64,000 nt of DNA, from contig BCHX01000004.1 in assembly GCA_001599755.1 (NCBI GenBank), forward strand, positions 992,001 to 1,056,000, read 5' to 3'. Under the pieces are notes generated by a model. That model was given only the letters and a program-made list of their open reading frames with translations, did not search any database and was not told the DNA's origin. Below, one piece after another: positions 1-11,881 of the stretch; position 1 is the first letter of the stretch; the number at the start of each line of letters is the position of its first letter. Origin of the DNA: Gliomastix tumulicola (Eukaryota > Ascomycota > Sordariomycetes > Hypocreales > Bionectriaceae). A program made the translations under genes and the position numbers.

Positions 1-120
1 CACGGTGCGGTGAGGCTTTATTATTACTTTGCCTGGACGCGCAGTTGCCGCCGGCGCTGGTGTCAAAAGGTGTGTGTGTGGGAAGAGAGAAGGGGGGAGA
101 GCGCAAGATTTCCGCGCTTT

Positions 121-145
121 GCGTGCGTGCGTGCGTGCGTGCGTG
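121..145. repeat. (GCGT)6 microsatellite
   Basis: Six perfect GCGT units plus one base. Confidence 0.95.
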
Positions 146-2170
146 ACAAGACAGACAAGTCACAATTCGCATGTGAGACAACAAGACGGTGGGAGTCGAA
201 GAAGACAAGGGAGGCTGAAAAATACCCTCCGACGCTCAGACATCTCGGGTGGCGTTTCTGCCACTCGCTCACTGCCGGGCTTGCAGGAAAAATGCAGGCC
301 GAGGGGGCGTATGTATGCACTCACAGACCACGAGGCGATCTGCGAACCTGCCTCTCGGGTCCATACATCCTCTCTGCCTGCTGCTGCTGGTGCTCCTGCC
401 GCTGAAGGGTCCGTGCCTGGTATCGTAATCACGGGAGGTGTGTGTGTCTGTCTGTCTCTCATGTACGAAATGCGCGTCCGTGTGTCTGTCTAGTCTGTAG
501 AAGTCGGAGATGAGCCTTAGTCGTTTGAGAATCGTCTCAACGTCCTATGATTGGGTACGTCATTCCGACGGGTGTCATTGCGAAATGTCTGAGCACCGAC
601 CACCCAGCGATAACACATGTCCTTCCTCACTCAGGTAAGGTACTACTAGTAGGTCGCTGTTCTCCGGAGGTATATGTACATAAACTGCGTACCTACTACG
701 GAGTTCTCCATACAGACAGGCTTGGTTCCCAACCCAAGGGACTGGGTGGACTTGGCCTGGTAATGATTGCCTTTGCATTTTGGCAGGCAGCAAGCACCAG
801 GAGCGACGCCGGGACCAGCGTCTCAGGATGGGCTCCAGCGACATGTAGCCGGGTCGCTGTCGGTTGGTCGGTGCGCAGCCTGTCTATACCTTTTTCCTTG
901 GGGAGGGGGGTGTCTCTTGCCAGGGCCCCCAATGGGTTCAGCCTGCTTGTCAACTCATCTTTGGGGGCCAGAGGCTGCGCAGGGACCAGGAACCGCGTCA
1001 GAGGCTGCTCCAAATGAATGTCTCACATGACTCTTGGGCGGTCATCTCGCGAAGAGAGTCACAGCGGCATCGCACTTTGACGTTCTGTCTCGTCCGTTTC
1101 AGTTCAATTCAATCAGTCACAAAAGAACGCCAAGGTTGTCATCCTTGCGTCCTTCAGGTGATCATCTCCCCTGTGGATAAGACGGACACTTCCAAAATGC
1201 CGGCAGGCATACACAGGGGGGGGGGGGCCTTCGCACGGCTTGGAGAATAGGCTGTGAACTTGTGTGAATCAGTGTTCTCGTCCTGAGGGATCCTCCCGTA
1301 CACTGTCATAGGGGAAAAGGGCACTATCAATCTCGGCTTTCCTTGATCGACTTGTCTGCCCCTCGTCGGAGCCACGTTCTGGGCTGGGATGGAACGATCC
1401 ACCGACGTCGACCCAAGCGCAATGTTGAGCCAAGTCGCGGCGGGCCAGACGCTGAAAATGCCGATGTCATGTCACCTGTTCGTCGAGCCCTGGACAAGAG
1501 AAACAAACAAACAAAGGTGCTGATGGAGGGATGGCATCACCGAACAGGAGGGGGGGGGGGGAGGAAACCCTTACTTCGGCCCTTCCATCCTATCACCAAA
1601 CTAGCCCCCCCTTTTCCCCCACGGATGCGAATGTCGATTTCCAGTATCACACCTTCTTCTCTTCGAGTATCGCCGAGATGAAAAAGAGCAACAAGCGAGA
1701 ACGGAATGACGCCAGATAGCCAATGCTGACATACATAACATTGTCGCCCGCATGCAACTCTGGCACCACCAGGGGGTGTGTGCGCCGCCGCCCCTCCACC
1801 GTGCGTCTTCACCGGTTTCTTCATTGGGAAGGCGGAAGAGTCCCCGGGGAGGGGAGCGAGGGGGGGCCGGCGGACTGCCAGCTGGACAGGCACGTGGCAC
1901 ATCTTGACCGATAGGGGGGGATATGTCATATCCTGCTGGCCCCCTGGGCTTTGCCTACGAGGACTCCTTCGGGACAAGCTTGGGTGTGTGTGCGATAGCG
2001 CCCTGGTACAGTAGGCTATGGGAGGCACAGTGCCTCCATACACACAGCGGGCGGTATGGACAGTAGAGAAGAGTACTTCGGGGACGGTTTTGCCCGGATG
2101 GCGTCAGGCGGTCCGCATTCCACCAGTCACAGGGGCCCTTGCTGGTGGTGGTGTTGCCATACTCGCAGGA

Positions 2171-2172
<2 letters not shown>

Positions 2173-2202
<30 letters not shown>
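2173..2202. repeat. (GT)15 microsatellite
   Basis: Perfect dinucleotide run of 30 bases in gene-free DNA. A likely length-polymorphic marker. Confidence 0.97.
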
Positions 2203-2203
<1 letters not shown>

Positions 2204-4657
2204 TGCTGGATGCTGTTCAGGGTCTGCAAAAGTTCTCACACAGATAGGAAAAAAGAGGTGATTTGGTATGTACGAGACGCTCCATCCGGAGTTTGACAAG
2301 CCATGTCCACCCCCCATCGATCGATGATGAGGGTTCGAAGATGAACACTCCATGAGGTCACAGAGACCCTTGGATGAAGTCACCGTCCGTCGCTCCGATT
2401 CGTGCTTTGCCCAGATATTTCGACAGGGTTCTAGGGCTGTCAAAACTTGGCTGTCTCGAAATGGTTGCTTCCGTGCGCCAGGCAGCAGCTATTGGCAGCC
2501 ACACCACACAAACTTACTCACACACAGCAACCATGACGGAGAAGAAAATGACCAGGGGCCGACGAACAAGGACGATAGAGAGAGAGGCAAAGGGGGGACC
2601 CCGGACTGTGACCGACTGCCGGGTCGACTGTATCGCGATTGCAGAAGCGAGATGATATTTCCATGGACTTGTTCCATTGCCACCGTCAAGGATCATGCCC
2701 GTATCTACGCCCGTCCGGGTGGAAGAGGATTCCGAAAGCTGAGGCTTTTATCCAGTCGCTCAGACACCCTCTGAGCACTGTGAAATCAATCACATGAAAC
2801 GGGCGGGCGCACGCCATTTTTGCAATTGGGATCTTTGGAAAGAGACCATCCGTCAGGCGAGAAAGTGGCAGCACACCTCGTATGAGGAATTTCGATGGAT
2901 CATGAACTGGCGGTAAAGAGAAAAAAAAATTCAATACTAGTAGAGATAAACAAGACGCACACCACGCAAGCAAGTGCCCCTACTTTAAAATACCACGTGG
3001 GAGATTGGGAAGCTCAGGCCCAGGGTCTCCTACAGCTCGACTAATGCACGCCGGGGGGCTTGCTATGCACGACGAAAAGCTGCCCAGCCAAGACGCCTGC
3101 TCTACCTTATGGTGCCTTTGGACAACACATCGCCCGCCACAGGAATGCATGTGCGTATCCCTCCCTTCCTTCAAGCTTTTTCGCTTCTCGGTTCGGCGAA
3201 GCGGTGCGGCACGACGGAGAGGCCTCTCAGCGGGAGGATTTCGCAGCTCGTTTTTTTTTTATGCCGGAGGTGTCTGGCTACTCGTACGGACCCTGTACTA
3301 GACAGGGGAGGGCAAGGGAGAGGGGGGGTTGGTCATTATTCTTTCTTAGTTGGCGCACCCGAACGTCCCCGGTGCTAGGGAAAGTCGACATGGCGTTTTT
3401 TTTTTTTTTAGGTGTTTTAACCTTCAATTTTGTCAACTTTAACTGAGGCTAATGACCTGCCAGGGTGAGTGAGATCTTTTTTCACGGTTCGCACCGACGG
3501 ATGGAGGGGAGGAGGGGAGGGGGGAGGGATAATAGCCGTTGGATTAGCCGTGTGTTCAGTCAGAGGATATTCCTTTTGGTGGCTTCGTGTGCAGAAGGAT
3601 GAACAGTTGGCCAGAGAGCCTCATGTGCCATGTCCGTGCATATGTGACATGCAATCATGCATGCAGCATGCACGTCGACGGCCTATCAGATCAGCAGCAA
3701 CAATCGCCCAGTCTGAAATGGGGTCTGCGCGCGGCGCAGCTGCAGAAAGACGGGGGAGAGAGAAAAAAAAAAGGACCAGAAAAGGACGCAGGGTTCTCCT
3801 CATGATATTGGGTGACTCGCGGACTATACTCGGGGTCAGGGTCCTTTCTCGGTGAGGATGCACACAGGAAGTGACAGGTACTGTGTGATGGCCAACCCGG
3901 GAACCTTGCAGGTATCTTTGCAACAACATGTTCCAAGGATTTGCTGGTTGCTGCACGATGGCGAAATGAGCAGCGTTGCTGCAGCAGCTTATCACACACT
4001 TGGATGGGAGGGCCCGACGAAGTGAGGAAGGGGATGCGTAATAACCGAGAGCTGCAGATGCGCCCGGCGAGATACGAAGTAGTCTGACCGAGTGAGTCGG
4101 TCCTTCATCTAACTTGTTGCTAGTCACCAACAACCCTCCTCGTCTTTCTCTTCTTCGTCTGCCCGTTCTCGTCCTTGTCTGCCCAGATCCCGGCCTCTGA
4201 CCGAGATGATCACTTGTCACTGACATAAGCGAGGGTTGCCCGTCACCCCCCATGCAAGCAGCTGTACATATGTCCATGTACTTCATGTACATGTGCAGAT
4301 AACCCCCCTCCCCCCTCCCCCCTCCGATATTGAACCTGACCACCCACTGACGACTTCAGATCCAATTCGCCATTGGGGGACTTTCTATCGGGCACAGCTC
4401 TCTCGGACGGGCAGCCACACATGGTGATACCGTGATCTGTCAAGGGGGGGCGTGGGAAAAAGGGACCTTAACCAGAGCAACAGCCCAAAAAGAACACACA
4501 CCCCCAAACCGACCCCTGTCCCCTGTCACGTCTTCTCAAAGTTCCCTCTCCCACACCCTCTTTTGGTCCCCTTTCAAATGTGCGTCGTCGCGCCCGCGGG
4601 CGCTCTCGCACACTGTGAAGAAGTGAATGAATGAAAAATCTTTTTCCCTCTACGCCC

Positions 4658-4683
4658 NCCNCNCNCNCCTCCCCCCCCCCCCC
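4658..4683. other. Undetermined bases in a poly-C tract
   Basis: Five N characters (4658, 4661, 4663, 4665, 4667) alternate with C and run into 13 C at 4671-4683. This is unresolved homopolymer sequence, not a biological feature, and the true length here is uncertain. Confidence 0.95.
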
Positions 4684-5175
4684 GGGAAAACTGCACTGTT
4701 CAGCCATGGGACAGGGCACGGAGTACCGTACCGTCTTTTTGGGTAGACGGAAAATCGTGTGGGTTTTCGTCGTCCCCTTCATTCGTTTTTGCGTGAAGGG
4801 CGCCCCCGCTTTCGCCAATGCTCCAGACCCGAGGCGAGCATATTTGTACATATATATCTTGCCCTCTGGACGTCTTCCCACCATCCTGGTTCCCGCATCT
4901 TCGGTTATGCGTATATTATGAGGCTCTGCTCCCTCTCTTGACATCTGGTTTGCTTTTTGTCTTTCTCCCCAATTCGGTCTCACATCTCTCTACGTCAAGC
5001 TCTTTTTTTCAGAAGTCAAGATACGACCGAGGCAGAAAGAGTTGTACACGCGCGCTGCCCGCCTTCACTCACGCCTCTCTGACTCAGCTGCTTATGAGCA
5101 CGACATCTCTACGCTACGCACACATCACCTCCAAGAGCTATCAGCACGTCCACTCCCCTTGAACCTACCGCCACC

Positions 5176-5614
5176 ATGTGCAACTACATCTACGTGAGTG
5201 GCTATCATGCTGCTGCAATTCGGATTCGCTCGCTGACTCCCACGTGCAGAAGGAGCTGAGCTGCCAGCACCACTACCACCTTGTGGAGTCGTGGTGCCCT
5301 GAGTACATTGAGACTCAGAAGCGATGCAAGCCCAAGGTCGTGAGCAAGCAGTACTGGTATGTTTTTTCTTCCCCATCTTCCGAATTCGGCTTTTTACTGA
5401 CTCTTATCATCACAGGGGCGACGACATCTGTGGTATGCAATGATCTGGTCACACACAAGCCTAGTGCGTGTCAATTCAACTAACATGATATCCAGGCTCA
5501 TGCAGGGAACGCCTTCACCCTTGCGACCTCCCTTGGGCCCATCTCATCAAGCGGCCCTCCACCCCCATCTTCTCCTACTACAACGACAGCAGCCCCTACC
5601 ACTACCACCGGTGA
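5176..5614 (+). CDS. Small cysteine-rich protein, four exons
   Basis: A spliced gene that no single open frame reveals. Exons are 5176-5193, 5250-5356, 5416-5432 and 5496-5614; all three introns (56, 59 and 63 bp) are GT...AG, and the last has a CTAAC branch-like site. The ATG sits in an ideal Kozak context (CCGCCACCATG). The 86-aa product begins MCNYIYKELSC and has seven cysteines (2, 11, 22, 32, 47, 50, 57), including CGSC at 47-50 followed by RERLHPC, plus several histidines and aromatics. The spacing suggests a small zinc-binding fold (inference). From memory it resembles a family of short Pezizomycotina proteins beginning MC-x-Y with a C-x-H and WC-x-x-Y core; their function is unknown to me. 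There is no signal peptide, so it is probably intracellular. The 17-nt third exon is required to keep the CxxC motif in frame. Confidence 0.72.
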
Positions 5615-8600
5615 TGCCAATTGCCGGCCTCGTCACTACTCATCGGCGACCGTGACCCTCTGTGGCATGGCTACGCCCGTGTCGCGAACAACAGAATGCA
5701 CCTACACAACCAATACAGCAACACCAAGAACAGACACATCATCATACAGGGCAAGAAAGAAAAAAAACACATAAACTACACGGTACTAAAGGTTTGACAG
5801 CTCCCCCTCGTCGCGAGACAGGCTGCGTGCGTCAAAAGGGAAACAAAAAGCTTCGGACAGCGGGCGCGCAAGCCTCGCTATTATTTTTGGAAATCGCTCC
5901 GTCTTGACAAGAGATACAAGATCACGGAGCTTGGGTAATTCGTTATTTATTTATTTGGGACACAACTGGACCTCGTCGGACGCTCATTGCTTTTTAGATG
6001 GAGGGCTATCATAGTACTTGCTTTTTATTCTGCTATTCGGAGGATATCGGGAGTTTTTTTGCTGTTTTTCGTTTAACGACCTAATGGGCTACGAGGTCCT
6101 CGCTACACTTTGGTCATGGATGGATATCACTGGGTTATTTGGCAAGCAATTGGAATTACTACTACCGTCTTACAGCTGAAAGAGAATGGAACACACACAA
6201 AGTACCTCGTGAGCTCGCACATGTGGTGGTGGCCGACGATCATCTCTTCGCCAGGAAGCATGCAGCCATATTAACTCAACTTTTGCAATCACAAGGTCCA
6301 TCTCTAGTCTCGGTCTCCGGAGCAAGTGTGCAAAGAATCCCGGATGGGCGACTCATGCCCGCCCTCTTGCCTATCCTTTCCCTTTCCCTTTCCTTGACCT
6401 TTTTCCCCCCCTCCGTGGCCGGCTACCCATCCAACACACAATCACCACACACACACCCCCCACGGGAAAGGAAGAAGGGGCCCCTGGTCCATTTGGTGCT
6501 GTGCCGCGCATTTGCGTGCCAGGGTGGCTTGCGTGACTGTGCCTGGCCGAAGCGAGATCCCGGCGCCGGCATTCTAGACCACCATTCAAGCACTAAAAGA
6601 AAATCAGAAAAGGGTCGGGTCGGCCTTTAGAAAAAGGCTGTGCCTTTGCCTGTTGCCTTTGGCCGTTTAATTGAAACTAGAGCGACGAGCTAACGCGCGG
6701 CCCGAGGCGGTTTTGACACATTCGGCCACTGTTAAGCGGCTTGGAGGGGAAAGGGGAAAAGTCCCTAGAGATAAGTATGTAGGCAGTAATGTCATTCCTT
6801 TCATTTCACGACAGAGGGAGCAAGGACGGTCGGCACATGATACTGGGCCAAGGTGGTATTGGACAGGAGAATCCATGCTCGTCTGCTCCCTCGGGGGTGG
6901 TTGCGTCGCGATGGCGTAGGCGCGATGCAAGAGAGGTGATTATCGCACCGGATTCGGTAGGGACAGACCCAGGGAATCTCGATTCTGGGTTACATTGGGG
7001 CGTTCAATAGCGGTGCTTTCGGAGAGTTGCAGTGGGTGAATGGCCACCACCGCCGCCCGTTCCCATTCCATTCCATTACACAATTGGCACTTGTTTTACA
7101 CCCCCGCGCGGCATGCATGCATGCATGCATGCATTGGCATTGGCTCTCTTTCCCTGACACGGGAACAAGTGACGGCCAGGCGTTAGGAAAGAGGAATGCC
7201 CAAAGGTCCAATGGGCGAGTGCCTCGTTTCTTCGCCCGCCCTTTTCATCCCACGCGTCCACAGGCAGGCCGAAGGAAAGCGGCCGGAATGACAGTGCAGC
7301 GCGCATTGCAGCGATAGCGCGTCCCGCTCGTTGCTGCCGCGTGATCTCGAGGATCGCAAGCCCCCAAACGGCGCGAGAGCCAATGGCGGCACTCATCACA
7401 TCCTTTCTATCGCCCTCACTGGCCGAGACACTGTCTTGCCCTCCCACGCAAATTCCGTCCCCCCCCCTCCCCTCTTTTCTGCCGCCTCAGCTCATATGAC
7501 CTGTTCCTCCATCCAATCATGCAGCGCCATGCCATGATGTGCGTGTGGGAAAGACCCCGAGCTCATGTGCGAACTTGGCCCGAAGGAATATAATTCCCCG
7601 TTCCTTCTCAGCCATCGTTGAGGCTCGGCTAGCCGTGACAACGTTGGCCTCCGAGCCGCCTGTTACCCCCACTGAATGGATGATAACGGGATGAGCAGCA
7701 TCCGCCAGAAACACACGCCGGCGCATCCCATCCCTGGTGCGTGCGCAGGATGAGCAGAGGGCTGAAATGACGAATTGAAACCACTACGCACACAAGTCGC
7801 TCCAACGCCAGATAAGGAAGAGCATTCGCGACCCGAATGATCGACAAAATAAGGGTCCGTCCCCCCGTCCCATTGCTAGGGGGGTGCCTTGCTCTGTGTG
7901 TTGTAAAATGCACACCACCAGGACGAAAGTCGCGAAACGTCGCAAAACTCGCCCTATCCTTGCAAAGCCCGAACCCCCTCCCTCCCTCCCTCCCTCTTTG
8001 GGGGGCCCCTGTCGGATCGTCTACTCGTACGCTCCAGCTTTGCTTGTTCCAAGAAGGCAGGGCATGGACTTTCTACGAGTAGGCTCTCGTTCGACATGCA
8101 CCCTTGCCTAGGAGAGGCAGCCGACGGGCGCATCTTGGCCCCCCTCCCCTCCCCTCCATCCCAGATGCATGCTCCGTACGGTCTTGCGTTTCTTTTTGCC
8201 TCTCCCGCTTTTTTCCTCCCCCCCCTTCTATCCTTGCTTATTGCTATTACGGAGTAATATCTCCAGACGAAGCAATGCCTGCAGCAGAGATACGCTGCTG
8301 AATAGGGGGGGAGAAGAGAGAACAGCGCTTGTCGAGCGGCGTGCAGGTTTTGTGCGCTGGCATTGCATGTCGAGCTTCCTGTTCTTGCTAGCACCCGCGC
8401 GCGTCCCGTGGTTGTGCGCCCGCTCCATCCCACTGGCCTTTTTGCTCCTTCTGCAACAGAAACAACGTGGCCATGTGTGTGTGTGTACGAGTAACGAGCG
8501 AGAGACGGGATTTGATTTCCCCCTTCACAAGTTTCCGTGACAATGTCCATCCCGAAGGAGGCACGAAAGCAGGCACCACGGTAAGGCTCCTTCACCCCCC

Positions 8601-10737
8601 CTTCCCTTGTCGATAACTGGAATAGTGACGGTGTTCTACGTAGTTATCCGAGGATGTTCTGGGTGACCTGTCAACTCTGGGCTCAGCTGACAAAGGCATT
8701 TGTCTTTTTACCCGAACCTGTATTAGCCGTAGACCTCACTCAAGCCACACCTCTCAATTTTGCTGCACGTGTATTATTCCACGTCCAGACTGTGATATAC
8801 CTAAGGTCAGATGATTTCCATCTCATGCAGCACTTGGACCAACCGCCCACTTTTGCCTTACCAACAGCTGCACACGCGTCGCAATCAGTGCATGAAGGGG
8901 CACGGAGCCTTGATCCACGGAGTTCCGTCCCTTTGGAAAAAAGAACAGGGCGTTGAAGCGTGTTTGAAAACAGCTCAGGCCAGGGATGGTGGGCGGAGTG
9001 AGAGTGAGAGTGAGACCCGTGCGTTGGCAAGTGGCGGCGCGCGACAGCCGGCGAGAGGCTGGATGGCTACCCTGGACATCTTGGAGAGGTTCTGATACTG
9101 GACTGCTCACCATTTTGATTTTCGCCGAGGGTGTATCTTGTGTTGGAAATAAGAGAGTCGAATCACTCTTAGGTTGTCTCGTTTTTGTTTCCCTCATTGT
9201 TCAGAAAGACAAAGTTGTCGGGCGAAGCGTCGTGACTCTCGGTTTCGCAAATGAGCAAATCCGACCGGACGGCTCGTAGCGTTGGTTGCACAAGCTCTCA
9301 TCAACCAACCAACAGCGACACCAAACTAACACCATCCCTGCGCGACTAAGCCAGCCACAACGGTGAGGTGCAGCAGCACTGTCTCGGAACCTCGTATCTC
9401 GTATCTTCAGATGTCTGTCACTGCAAGATCGGGACCGCCGCCTTCGATTACACCGACCGGACGCAGGGTCGCAAGCTCGGGTCAGAAAGCCAGCCATTCG
9501 TCTCGGCCTCTCCCTTCCCCGACTTGCTAGCTGAAAATGAGCACCGGTGATCACCGCAACGCTAATAAACACGACAATGATATAATTAGCTTCATTCCTT
9601 GAAACGGGATGTTCCGGGGGAGTACCAGCACCGACCGACGTGCCTGAGCTAGCTGTGCGTCTCGGCCGAGGAAAGAAGTGACTTTGGTGGACAATCTCCC
9701 ATGAAACAGAAGACACAAGGATGGAGAATAGACAGAACGCAAGGCCAGCTATTGGACCCTGCTCAAATGGCCGTTGGAACAACCGTAGAGGAGCTACGAG
9801 TACATGTGAGCACGGATTGAGAGGGGTACCGTGAGCCCCTGTCTGTTGGAAGACGTTCTTGAAAGGCACGGAGTAAGATTGACTCCTGTGCAACTCGGCA
9901 GATGATGAAAGCATGTTGGCTCGGGCTGTGTACCTGATACAGTAAGGCTGGTGAACTCACAGCCATCAATGTGAGATTCGCCCTGTCTGAACCAACAGCC
10001 CCAATGGCCGCCTCATTTCTCCAAGCTCATCAACCGGGGGGATAGACGGTGATGTACTGTCGAGGAACGAGAAAATAACCAAGACGTGGCGTCTGGCTAT
10101 CCAGGACACCCTGGCCCTCACCAGAGCTACCATGCCTGGGCTGTGACCGCCACCACGTTGGCGTCTGTGCTGATATACATTCCGCGCCGCTGCGTCAGCT
10201 CGGCAAAGGCGAGGGGTGTGTCGAGGGGTGTATATCCCATTGGGCGCCACGTATCTATACATCGAGGTGAAGCAATAGGAAATGCAATAACATCCTTCTA
10301 ATAATATTGAGACAGTGCTTAAGTACTTCAGGAGAATGGAGTAAGGGGCTACGGACAGTGTTGGAAACCGTCTCTTGGAATAGCTCTGGTGAACTCAGAC
10401 CGCCCCTGACAGTTAAAAGACTTGGGCGTACATTCATGGTGAGTAGGGGCAGTACGCAACTCGCCTGCTGATGGGCATCCTGAAGCATCTCTGGCAGAGG
10501 CGTAGATGTGATAAGCATGGAACGTGGTCATTAGCTGTCGTTGCTTTTGCTTCAACTGCCAGTGGATCGACGATCTTTGTCATGTTCGTATATTAATAGT
10601 TATCAGCCCTTCCCCTTGGCTAGGATACCGCTGCAAGCGAAGAAGAGGCTGGGGGTTGCCCCTCGACCGTGTCTGCCCTATACTAGCCGTCCGCTGAGGC
10701 CTAGCGTAAGACGTCAAGGTCACCTGAGAGTTATTTC
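5615..10737. other. Gene-free stretch
   Basis: No gene can be supported. The longest frame (minus strand, 9201-9914, 237 codons) has an arginine/serine-rich composition typical of chance translation and no recognisable motif. The start probably contains the 3' UTR of the small Cys-rich gene; the right end is the 3' flank of the minus-strand membrane protein. Simple repeats include (GCAT)6 at 7111-7134, a TCCC run at 7976-7996 and GTGAGA units near 8996-9015. Confidence 0.65.
7111..7134. repeat. (GCAT)6 microsatellite
   Basis: Six perfect GCAT units. The sequence is self-complementary, so it could form a cruciform. Confidence 0.95.
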
Positions 10738-11881
10738 TCATGATCGTTTCTTCTTCTTCTCGGCCGTTGGAATATCCTCGAATCCCGAGACGACCGTGCC
10801 GTCGGAAAGTACCTTCTCCGTCGACCTCACATAGGCCAACAGGAATGGATAGGCGAGGTCACAGACCAAGCTCGTGACAATCATGATGATCGAGAGCGGA
10901 TTCAGCACGAAGCCGTGAGGTTCGGGCCACCACCACCACATGACCAAGGTCGAGACGGGGAGGCCCATCTGCGTGCCAACAAAACGACAGAACCTAAGAA
11001 GAAGGGGAAAAAAAGAAACGTTAGTGGCCATGGTTGCGACGGGACGCGGGATGGGAACTTGGGCGGCGTGACCCCCGCATCGAGATTTGAGCTGCGTTGC
11101 TTCTGCCAACGTTGATATAGGAGGGGGGGGGGCGTGTGTCTATGCGCGAGACACGGCATCGAGTCTACAGTGCTGAACGCACGTTGTACCTCTCTCGCCC
11201 GCGTTTGACGTGATCTCGGACGAAACATCACAATGTGCACGTGCCCAAGGGGGGGAGGAGGGAAACGAGGAGAACGAGGAGAACGAGGGTCAGGCCAACT
11301 CACCAAATCGCATAGCTCTGCCCGCCAGAGTGCCCCCGTTGCAGCAGCATGGCAAAGGCCCCCACGCTGAAGGCCAGCTGCGCGGCGCCGGCGGTCCAGT
11401 ACGTCAGCTCGGTCATGTCCCTCGCCTCGCGGCCCCTCCAGGCCTTCCCCCACTTGAGGCCGTAGCCGCGGTGCGGCTCGTCGAACCACCAGTGGGCGAA
11501 GTAGAAGTTGGCGAAGAGGCCGACGGCGAAGGACAGCGCGAGGGCGGCGCCGACGTGGCGGGCGACGAGCGGCTGGGTCGCGAAGGAGTGCCTCGCGGTG
11601 CGGAAGGTGGCGTAGAGCACGGGGACGTCAAAGAGGAGCCAGCCGCCAAAGGCAAGGCGCTCGATGAGGGTGTCGCTGACGTAGAAGGCCCAGACGACCT
11701 CCCAGGCGAGGTTGAGGCCCAGCGGGATGATGGGCACGGGCGTCGCGTTGGTCTGCAGGGAGCGCCGGGCCATGAGGACGTACGCGGCCAGCCAGAAGGC
11801 CACGCCGACGGAGACGCAGGCCGACGAGGCCAGGACGAGCCACGGAGGCGCCGTGGGCGGCGGGATGTCTGTGATGGCCAT
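10738..11881 (-). CDS. PaxB/Pyr4-like integral membrane terpene cyclase
   Basis: Two exons, 11304-11881 and 10738-10993, joined across a long 310-bp intron (GTGAGT...TTAG) give 277 aa. The protein has about seven hydrophobic helices (roughly residues 14-37, 49-68, 76-93, 109-131, 157-179, then two after the splice junction). The second helix carries N-L-A-W-E (Glu61), and the last carries C-D-L-A-Y-P (Asp238). These match the two acidic residues known to be essential in the meroterpenoid cyclase Pyr4 and conserved in PaxB and AtmB. Such enzymes protonate epoxides on prenylated substrates in the ER membrane. The C-terminus KKRS fits a dilysine ER-retrieval signal. No prenyltransferase, FAD epoxidase or polyketide synthase lies nearby, so its substrate is unknown; many fungi carry such stand-alone homologues. 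Family assignment is good; enzymatic activity is inferred. Confidence 0.72.

Larger units (their letters stand above)
1..5175. other. Gene-free stretch with simple repeats
   Basis: I see no supportable gene here. Open frames reach at most about 240 codons, overlap on both strands, are low in complexity (poly-Pro, poly-Arg, poly-Gly from homopolymer runs) and match no family I recognise. The stretch is dotted with microsatellites: GCGT at 121-145, (GT)15 at 2173-2202, G runs at 1216-1227 and 1550-1561, T runs at 3251-3260 and 3396-3409. A patch of undetermined bases lies at 4658-4667. The last few hundred bases probably contain the promoter and leader of the small gene starting at 5176. A non-coding RNA gene cannot be excluded. 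Confidence 0.7.

Noticed and set aside
3621..4343. 240-codon minus-strand frame
   Set aside because: Crosses homopolymer runs and poly-Gly/Arg stretches, has overlapping frames on both strands and no motif.
9201..9914. 237-codon minus-strand frame in the gene-poor region
   Set aside because: Arg/Ser-rich chance composition, no motif, no support from splice signals or Kozak context.
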